A stretch of 64,000 bases of DNA, taken from Methanobacterium spitsbergense. Its GTDB lineage: Archaea > Methanobacteriota > Methanobacteria > Methanobacteriales > Methanobacteriaceae. The stretch is from positions 104,021-168,020 of the forward strand of contig NZ_JAIOUQ010000016.1 in NCBI RefSeq assembly GCF_019931065.1, in the 5' to 3' direction. The notes below the pieces were generated by a model. That model was not told where the DNA came from. It was given only the letters and a program-made list of their open reading frames with translations, and did no database searches. This document shows positions 58,936-64,000 of this stretch, piece by piece. The position numbers and the translations under genes were made by a program. Every line of letters begins with the position of its first letter. Position 1 is the stretch's first letter.

Positions 58936-59305
58936 AGTTGGTATTTTTGAAAAAGTTTATGTTTGTCGTAAATGTGGAAACCCAAATATAAGAATTTACA
59001 CGGAATCAATCGGAGGATCCTCTTCATGTTATGAATGTCCTGAATGTAAACGTGCAGCTTGTAACCCACAAAAAATGTTAAAACTAAAAAATGATGTTGA
59101 TCCTGAAGATATAATAAGAATGCGTAATGAATTAATTGAAAATTCAGCAAATGGATATACTTCTTATAGTCCTCATCTTTCAAGAGTAATTGAAATGGGG
59201 AATGCATTAGTTGAAGGTAAATCTATAATTAAAGATGTTACACAATTAGTTTACAAAAACAAAGTGTTAATAAGTCGTAACAAGAAAAAAATAGTAAGTG
59301 AATGA
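58925..59305 (+). CDS. Zinc-ribbon viral protein
   Basis: 126 residues from the ATG at 58925, overlapping the HNH stop by 11 bp. YVCRKCGNPN and SSCYECPECKRA form a four-cysteine zinc ribbon at the N-terminus; the rest is helical. May be a DNA-binding or transcription helper. Not a known family. Confidence 0.55.
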   Translation: MKVKVGIFEKVYVCRKCGNPNIRIYTESIGGSSSCYECPECKRAACNPQKMLKLKNDVDPEDIIRMRNELIENSANGYTSYSPHLSRVIEMGNALVEGKSIIKDVTQLVYKNKVLISRNKKKIVSE

Positions 59306-59315
59306 GGTTAATAAA

Positions 59316-59453
59316 ATGGAAGAAAAAAGAACTGGTATCAAATGTGATTGTGGTACTGAATTTATTTTTGATGGTGATGGGGTATTGTGTAGAACCTGTG
59401 GAACCAAAATGACTATGGAAGAATTTGAGAAATATAAGAAATCCTTAAAATAA
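59316..59453 (+). CDS. Small zinc-finger protein
   Basis: 45 residues with two cysteine pairs: KCDCGTEF and LCRTCGTKM, a compact zinc site, then a charged helix. GAGGTTAATAAA precedes the ATG. The 107-bp stretch after it holds no gene. Confidence 0.5.
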   Translation: MEEKRTGIKCDCGTEFIFDGDGVLCRTCGTKMTMEEFEKYKKSLK

Positions 59454-59560
59454 ATTAATTAAAATTTTTAGTCTATTTTTACTTGTTAATTTGAATACTA
59501 TTTTTTTTGATTTTTAAATTTAATTTAAACAATCCTATTAATAATAAGGAGGTATTAGCT

Positions 59561-59677
59561 ATGGCTATCTGTAAGTGTGGTAAGGCTATGGAGTATATTG
59601 AGTCTCGTTGGGAAGGTAAAACTAAAATAGTATTATGGCGTTGTCCTGCTTGTGGAATGGAAGAGGAGGTTTCATAA
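59561..59677 (+). CDS. Very small zinc-binding protein
   Basis: 38 residues with CKCGKAM at the start and WRCPACGMEEE near the end, so CxC plus CxxC. A strong AAGGAGG ribosome site lies before it. The stop overlaps the next ATG (ATAATGA). Confidence 0.5.
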   Translation: MAICKCGKAMEYIESRWEGKTKIVLWRCPACGMEEEVS

Positions 59678-60105
59678 TGAAAATTTATCTTGCTTCAAGC
59701 TGGAAAAATCATAAGATGGTTCGAGATATTGCAGAATATTTAAGAACTGAAGGCCATGAAGTTGATGATTTCACAGACGATTCACAAGGAAGGTTTGTTT
59801 TTAGTTATAAAGAAATCACAGAAGATGATCAGAAATTAAATGCAAAAAATTTCATGCAAGATAAAAGAGCCCAACAGGCATTTAAAGAAGATAAATCTAG
59901 AATTGATTGGGCAGATACTCTTATATGTGTATTGCCTTGTGGATTGTCTGCACATATGGAACTTGGATATGCTGCAGGTAAAGGTAAGAAAGTAATTATT
60001 TATGCACCAGATGGTTTTGCACCTGGTGAATGGGAAGTGATGTATGGATTTGCAGAAGGCATGACAGAATCCTTAAAGGAAATATATAAAATTTTAGGTG
60101 ATTAG
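59677..60105 (+). CDS. Nucleoside 2-deoxyribosyltransferase-like protein
   Basis: 142 residues from the ATG at 59677. KIYLASSWKNHKMVRDIAEY at the start, WADTLICVLPCG and SAHMELGYAAGKGKKVIIYA (about 96-115) are the pattern of the nucleoside deoxyribosyltransferase/DUF4406 fold. The Glu of HMELG is in the place of the catalytic acid. Phage copies may recycle nucleosides or cut nucleotide signals; the role here is unknown. Translation is coupled with both neighbours. Confidence 0.6.
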   Translation: MKIYLASSWKNHKMVRDIAEYLRTEGHEVDDFTDDSQGRFVFSYKEITEDDQKLNAKNFMQDKRAQQAFKEDKSRIDWADTLICVLPCGLSAHMELGYAAGKGKKVIIYAPDGFAPGEWEVMYGFAEGMTESLKEIYKILGD

Positions 60106-60369
60106 ATGGCACGTGGTAAAATTATAGATGATAAAAATTTATGTCCAAAATGTCTATGTCCAACCATTATGTTACAGACACGTAAATCCAATTTATGGCG
60201 TTGTGTAAATCCATTATGTAAGAAGTCACCAGAAGGTGGAGGTTACTTTGGAACTGATAAACGAATACCAGTTGAGAGAGTGAATTTCCTTGTGGATCTA
60301 ATAGAGTTGGATATCCCTAGAAAAGGTGAAATAGAGTTTAAGAAGGAACCTAAACTATATTTAAAATAG
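60106..60369 (+). CDS. Small viral zinc-finger protein
   Basis: 87 residues. NLCPKCLCPT and WRCVNPLCKKSPEGGGYFGT supply a four-cysteine site like that of small phage zinc-binding proteins. Basic overall. Starts immediately after the previous stop. Function unknown. Confidence 0.5.
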   Translation: MARGKIIDDKNLCPKCLCPTIMLQTRKSNLWRCVNPLCKKSPEGGGYFGTDKRIPVERVNFLVDLIELDIPRKGEIEFKKEPKLYLK

Positions 60370-60452
60370 AATTTGGGGTTTTGTAATGGATTATTGTAAT
60401 GGAAAAATAGAAATAATCTACTACTATAACTTAGTAATAAGAGGTGATCCAA

Positions 60453-60662
60453 TTGGTTAAAAGTGTTTATATAGAACTTGTAAATGGTAAACGAAAGGAA
60501 ATAGTTGAAAATGAAGAGTTTAAATATTTTCATCCATATTCTGCAAAAGTGAGATCTTTTGTAATAAATGCAAATGAGATTAAAATAAGTCTTGAAGACG
60601 ATACGATAGTCAATTATCCAATGACTAACATAGTTAGTTATTCTATTAAAATGAGAAATTAG
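60453..60662 (+). CDS. Small viral protein
   Basis: 69 residues from the TTG at 60453 (GAGGTGATCC upstream; GTG 60444 is an alternative). KSVYIELVNGKRKEIVENEE then a beta-rich segment VRSFVINANEIKISLEDDTI. It looks like a small beta domain. Unknown. The 148-bp gap before the next gene has T-runs likely to terminate transcription. Confidence 0.45.
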   Translation: MVKSVYIELVNGKRKEIVENEEFKYFHPYSAKVRSFVINANEIKISLEDDTIVNYPMTNIVSYSIKMRN

Positions 60663-60810
60663 TTAATTGATCTATAATGTGCGTGTGACATTTTTTAAAT
60701 TTTTTCTATTGATATTTTTTTTAAATATTATTTTTGTTTGGCTATAACCTAATTAAACACTATTTTAAATATTTTTAGAATACTTTTTGCAGAACGGAGG
60801 CTTGAGAAGT

Positions 60811-61506
60811 TTGATAGAAAATTCTGAACCTGAAACAATCTATGATGAATTGTTTAAAGATAAAAAATTTGCATTACCTCAGAATAAACATGAAAGACCT
60901 ATTAGGGAAACGGAATTACAAAAAATCAAAGATAAAGAAACAGGTGAAATAAAAAAAATAGAAGTCAACACATACGGTGAATGTATTGAATGTGGATATC
61001 CACTAGTAGCACTAGACCACCACCGAGCAGAACGAATATGTGAATGTGGAATGACAAATAAAAAGATAATACTACTTCCAGACACTGGAATGAAAAAAGA
61101 ACGTAGCAAACAGCCATTAAGAACCAGTAAGAATACAGGATACACACCTGAAGAAGCACAATTTTTGAATTCCAACAGAAAACGAAGAGGACCCAAAGTA
61201 AGAAGCGAAAAACAAGACTGGAAAAAATCACAGCATATATTCTTCCTTGGAACTATTAAATCTCAACTATTAATGAATTACACACAGGAAAAACGAGTTA
61301 AAGAAATAATAAATAATCATTCATTACATTTAATCCACAGTCGAGTTGATGCTAGGACAGTTATTGCAGGGATCTGTAGATATATTCTCTTGCAAGATGG
61401 AAGAGGTAAAGAGTTAAGATATAACCGTTCTGCTTTTAAGTTTGTAGGGTTAAATGAATTTAATTATAATGTTATAGAGCGTAATCTTAAGCGGTTAGGT
61501 TTTTAA
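60811..61506 (+). CDS. Possible viral TFIIB-like factor (zinc ribbon plus cyclin-like domain)
   Basis: 231 residues from TTG 60811 (GGAGG 10 bp upstream; TTG 60802 is less well spaced). CIECGYPL ... ERICECG (Cys 58, 61, 77, 79) is a zinc ribbon, and after a basic linker with KRRGPKVRSEK comes a helical domain (about 135-230) with ARTVIAGICRYILLQDGRG and a GLNEFNYNVIERNLKRL end, like one TFB cyclin repeat. The order matches archaeal TFB, though with one repeat and a CxC rather than CxxC pair. It is the last gene before the likely lysis genes, a fitting spot for a late-gene activator. Family assignment is by eye. Confidence 0.45.
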   Translation: MIENSEPETIYDELFKDKKFALPQNKHERPIRETELQKIKDKETGEIKKIEVNTYGECIECGYPLVALDHHRAERICECGMTNKKIILLPDTGMKKERSKQPLRTSKNTGYTPEEAQFLNSNRKRRGPKVRSEKQDWKKSQHIFFLGTIKSQLLMNYTQEKRVKEIINNHSLHLIHSRVDARTVIAGICRYILLQDGRGKELRYNRSAFKFVGLNEFNYNVIERNLKRLGF

Positions 61507-61631
61507 AGTTATATTAACTATTTTTCTAAATATTTGTAAACCGTACCTATATAATAAGAGAACATAATAAGATACTAATTTTTTATTGTTATTGGGTTGT
61601 TCCGCATTCAATGACCATATATTACACCCTT

Positions 61632-61691
61632 TGTAACCCCCTATTTCTCATAAACCACCTCTTGATTTATCATACATTTTAGGGGGTTACA
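61632..61691 (+). promoter_or_regulatory. 12-bp-stem hairpin upstream of the small membrane genes
   Basis: TGTAACCCCCTA (61632-61643) and TAGGGGGTTACA (61680-61691) are perfect inverted repeats around a 36-nt loop. A TATA-like TATATAATAAG is at about 61551-61561. A second small hairpin, CTTATC/GGTAAG, hides a GGAGG just before the real ribosome site at about 61742. The purpose could be termination of the TFB-like gene's transcript, or translation control of the next gene. Confidence 0.5.
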
Positions 61692-61756
61692 TTTAAATTC
61701 TTTAGTCTTATCGGAGGCGGTAAGCAGTTATAATATAATTTTTGGAGGCATAAATA

Positions 61757-61945
61757 ATGGATAAAACAGTACAAATAGAAATAGTGGCATTTGTAGGTGC
61801 AGGATTTTTACTAGCAATGTACCTAGGACAAACAGTAGTCGCAGGAACATGTGCAGGTATCCTTGGAGGAGCATTAGTAGGTAAAAATATTTTAACCGAT
61901 AACACATCCGAACCAACTGAAGAACCATCACAAGACGAAGTCTAA
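61757..61945 (+). CDS. Small two-helix membrane protein (holin-like)
   Basis: 62 residues. Two membrane helices (about 7-24 and 27-44), glycine-rich (GILGGALVGK), with an acidic C-terminal tail. This size and layout fit a phage holin. TTTTTGGAGGCATAAATA gives a strong ribosome site. It begins a run of three small membrane genes before the terminase. Confidence 0.5.
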   Translation: MDKTVQIEIVAFVGAGFLLAMYLGQTVVAGTCAGILGGALVGKNILTDNTSEPTEEPSQDEV

Positions 61946-62005
61946 ATTGTTTTTCATGAATTAACCACTCTTTTTTAACGGCCTCAAAATTAGGCTTGAC
62001 TAAAC

Positions 62006-62443
62006 ATGAAAACACAAACAAAAAAAGACCCATATCATATCTGTGTCCATGAAGACGATTTTACAGAATTATTTAAACGTTCAGACATAAAACAGGACTC
62101 ATTAGGACGGATTGAACGAACACTCGAAACAAAAGATGCGAAAAATGGAATTATAAAAGAAGGTCAAGATAAAGAATTTGATAAATTAGAACAAAGAACC
62201 GAAACATTATATGGTATGGTAGCGGAAACTCGAAGTGATGTGGCGGAAATTAAAGGGTTTATCCAAGGTCAAGACAAAAGAGAAGCTGTTGAAACCAGAG
62301 AACATGATGCCGACATTAAACAAGAAGAAATAGAAAATGCAGATAAAAGATGGCATCTAGACCGTTTAGATAAATGGTTAATTGCAGTACTTACAATGAT
62401 TGTTGCAGTCTGTAGTATTATTGCGGGGTTATCAGTATGGTAA
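62006..62443 (+). CDS. Coiled-coil protein with C-terminal membrane helix (XhlA-like)
   Basis: 145 residues. A charged coiled-coil stretch (about 30-115) precedes a single C-terminal helix (LDKWLIAVLTMIVAVCSIIA) that ends in LSVW. This is the layout of haemolysin XhlA-type holin partners. Its stop overlaps the next start. A lysis role is inferred from layout and position. Confidence 0.5.
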   Translation: MKTQTKKDPYHICVHEDDFTELFKRSDIKQDSLGRIERTLETKDAKNGIIKEGQDKEFDKLEQRTETLYGMVAETRSDVAEIKGFIQGQDKREAVETREHDADIKQEEIENADKRWHLDRLDKWLIAVLTMIVAVCSIIAGLSVW

Positions 62444-62553
62444 TTGATACAACAAGTTTAACATCTATTTTTGATGTAGCAAGAACCCTTTTACAAGTAT
62501 ATACGGCTATTCTTTTAACAATAATATTTTTTTATATTAAACATAAACTCTGA
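62437..62553 (+). CDS. Tiny membrane protein overlapping the XhlA-like gene
   Basis: 38 residues with one membrane helix near the C-terminus (TAILLTIIFFYIKHKL). ATG at 62437 overlaps the preceding stop by 7 bp. Third member of the small-membrane set; possibly a holin or antiholin. Confidence 0.5.
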   Translation: MVIDTTSLTSIFDVARTLLQVYTAILLTIIFFYIKHKL

Positions 62554-62639
62554 AGGTTGATACCACGGCCACGATTTACCATCCCACAATTAAAAATTAT
62601 TTTTATTATAATGGACCAGCTCCAACTTTGAGTGACCAT

Positions 62640-63456
62640 AAATTTGCATTGAATTATCTCAAATCTCGGTTCAAAAAGAGTCACGTGGTTCCAAAATTAT
62701 GACATTTAACAAAAAGATTAAAGTCTCTTATTTTCTCTCCAAAATTGTGACAATTACCGACAAGTCTAACCGCCTCAAAGCGTCACACCAAAATCGAGAT
62801 TTTTAAGTGAAGTTCTAAAAGTTGGTTCCATGATTCCATTTGAAATGTAGGAACTGAACTTTGCAACTGGAGTTGTCCGTCACTCCAAAATTGTGACACT
62901 TAACCTAAGTTACAAATTTCACTAAGCATCATTCCAAAAGTATGATACAAAACATCAGTTACAAATCCAACTTTCTATCATTACAAATTAGTCACGTCAC
63001 TCAAAACACCCAAAAACAAAACATGATATAATCCATTAAATAATAAAAAGAAGCCATTAAAAAGCTTCTTTAAAACATGATAATTACACCATTACAAAAC
63101 AATCACGTCACTACAATTTAGTGACATATTTAACAAATTTTTAGATCACCTATTCATCACTACAAAATCATGATACTCTTAAAATAATTTAATGATCACA
63201 AAGTGTCATTCCATTTCAATGACAAAATTTAAAAAATGGAACTGACCTTCCACGCCAGTACTAAAAAATGCTGAGATCCAAATATTCTAAAACTCAGTTC
63301 CATCATTCCAAAATAATGACACTTTTCAAATAATTTAACAACCCCAAAGTGTCATTCCAAAATAAGGATAAAAAATACTATTTCTAAATATTACAAATCA
63401 TCATACAAAAATACTCACGTCATTCAAATTTACATAGAATTATTTGAAATCTCGAT
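62640..63456. repeat. Repeat field bounded by 31-nt direct repeats, before the terminase
   Basis: The 1-kb gap 62554-63554 has no gene. A dozen imperfect copies of a TCATTCCAAAATNATGACAC-type unit, itself a small inverted repeat (TCATT/AATGA), spread over it (for example 62689, 62736, 62882, 62929, 62979, 63089, 63158, 63208, 63302, 63350, 63388). A 31-nt sequence, AAATTTGCATTGAATTATCT and so on, lies at 62640-62670 and again at 63426-63456 with about 26/31 identity, framing the field. An 8-bp hairpin AAAGAAGC/GCTTCTTT is at 63047-63071. A packaging (pac) or origin region is likely. Confidence 0.65.
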
Positions 63457-63463
63457 ATAAAAG
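63454..63463 (+). promoter_or_regulatory. TATA box before the terminase gene
   Basis: GATATAAAAG directly follows the second 31-nt repeat and places the start about 70 bp before the ATG at 63555. The first copy of the repeat lacks it. A late promoter is likely. Confidence 0.55.
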
Positions 63464-63554
63464 GAAGTAAATTTAACTAAATTTTATTCAATTTTATTAC
63501 AATTTTAACTCATTTTTAATCAAAGTTTATCAATTTATACTCAAAGTGGTTCTA

Positions 63555-64000
63555 ATGTCTGAAGAAAATCAAATTTGGAAACGAATTGAGTATGAACGTG
63601 ACAAGGCATTTTTATTATTTTCTATATACCGTGACCTTGGACCTACCAGATCCTTGGAAAAAGTAAGGGTAAAGTATGGAGAAAGTAAGGTAGAAAAATT
63701 AACTTCTCAACAAATTGAAAAATATTCTTCTAAATATAATTGGGTTGAACGTGCCAGTGCTTATGATGATTTTCTTGATGAAAAGAGGATGGAAGAAAAT
63801 TGGAAGGCTATTGAAGAGATGAATAAACGTCAGGCTGAAGATGCGATTACTGTTCAAACAAAAGCTTTAGAGGATTTAAAAGATGTTACTTATTCAGCTG
63901 AAGAGTATAAGGCCAGTCCTGAAGGCCGAAGAACATCAGCAGCCCGAACATGGGAAATTGGAGTAAGAAATGAAAGATTAGCCCGTGGTGCTGCAACCGA
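63555..64000 (+). CDS. Terminase small subunit (partial, runs off the window)
   Basis: 148 codons from the ATG at 63555 are open to the window edge. An N-terminal helix-turn-helix-like region has KAFLLFSIYRDLGPTRSLEK and then YNWVERASAYDDFLDEKRME, a pattern of phage small terminase proteins (W..RA.AYD). The rest is helical and charged. The protein binds viral DNA to start packaging; the repeat field just upstream is a natural target. The large subunit is expected beyond the edge. Confidence 0.75.
   Translation, partial: MSEENQIWKRIEYERDKAFLLFSIYRDLGPTRSLEKVRVKYGESKVEKLTSQQIEKYSSKYNWVERASAYDDFLDEKRMEENWKAIEEMNKRQAEDAITVQTKALEDLKDVTYSAEEYKASPEGRRTSAARTWEIGVRNERLARGAAT

Larger units (their letters stand above)
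49356..64000. mobile_element. Provirus (head-tail type), left part; right part beyond window
   Basis: From the integrase onward nearly all genes are short, tightly packed and on the plus strand, and the set is viral: tyrosine integrase, AbrB-like regulator, ERF-type annealing protein, helicase/primase-like ATPase, HNH nuclease, small membrane (lysis-like) proteins and a terminase small subunit. Structural genes are expected to the right. The left limit is set at the region after the 12-bp repeat and is approximate. No tRNA lies at the border. Confidence 0.85.

Noticed and set aside
60387..60461. 24-codon frame before the gene at 60453
   Set aside because: Too short, no clear ribosome site, and no recognisable composition; it overlaps the next gene's ribosome site.
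62640..63456. Repeat field as a CRISPR array
   Set aside because: Units are short, imperfect and irregularly spaced, with no constant repeat and no cas genes.

Overview
The window is AT-rich archaeal DNA from a hydrogenotrophic methanogen of the Methanobacteriales, most likely Methanobacterium or a close relative. This rests on atwA (methyl-CoM reductase component A2), mfnB (methanofuran biosynthesis), cbiT, archaeosine transglycosylase tgtA, archaeal-type thymidylate synthase, archaeal NAC, a stand-alone SecDF pair and a small protein resembling pseudomurein-binding repeats. No rRNA, canonical tRNA or CRISPR array was seen.

Chromosomal part (1 to about 49,300). The left end holds atwA (cut by the window edge), a DUF998-like membrane protein, and hcp divergent from a wHTH-V4R regulator with a shared inverted-repeat operator. 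Next come housekeeping genes: nadM, moaE, an HD hydrolase, ubiX, cbiT, an archaeal thyA with Ser at the expected catalytic Cys, mobA, guaB and mfnB, plus membrane proteins and peptidases. A LutA/LutB-like iron-sulfur pair follows at 18.2-20.1 kb. A surface-glycan cluster occupies 20.3-28.6 kb (five glycosyltransferases, flippase, methyltransferase, DUF2304). A tight operon at 31.1-36.5 kb runs tgtA, NAC, metallophosphoesterase, Zc3h12a-like NYN RNase, and a membrane-anchored protein with a GGDD palm-type motif. Then come argJ, argB, argC, a flavodoxin, secF-secD, pyrI, a YjbQ-family gene and pheT.

An IS605-type TnpB element lies at 44,851-46,052. Its tnpB is broken by frameshifts and an internal deletion, but its 3' RNA-forming end is intact. 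A 227-bp deletion derivative of the same element sits 40 kb away at 4,357-4,583 in the opposite orientation. It keeps both ends and the RNA hairpins, with pairing preserved.

From about 49,350 to the right edge the window is a provirus of head-tail type, without its structural genes, which lie beyond the window. In order: tyrosine integrase; a palindromic operator and structured leader; a divergent AbrB-like regulator; a strong stable-RNA-type promoter driving a roughly 470-nt candidate structured RNA that ends in a tRNA-like acceptor/T-arm module; many very small genes; a replication and recombination module (ERF-type annealing protein, P-loop helicase/primase-like protein with a non-AUG start, 25-bp direct repeats, HNH nuclease); zinc-ribbon proteins; a nucleoside deoxyribosyltransferase-like protein; a possible TFIIB-like factor; a likely lysis cassette of small membrane proteins; an 817-bp repeat field bounded by 31-nt direct repeats; and a terminase small subunit running off the end.

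The most unusual signals are the candidate viral RNA with its tRNA-like 3' end, the repeat field before the terminase, the GGDD/phosphoesterase/RNase operon, the TnpB element with its miniature derivative, and the possible viral TFB.
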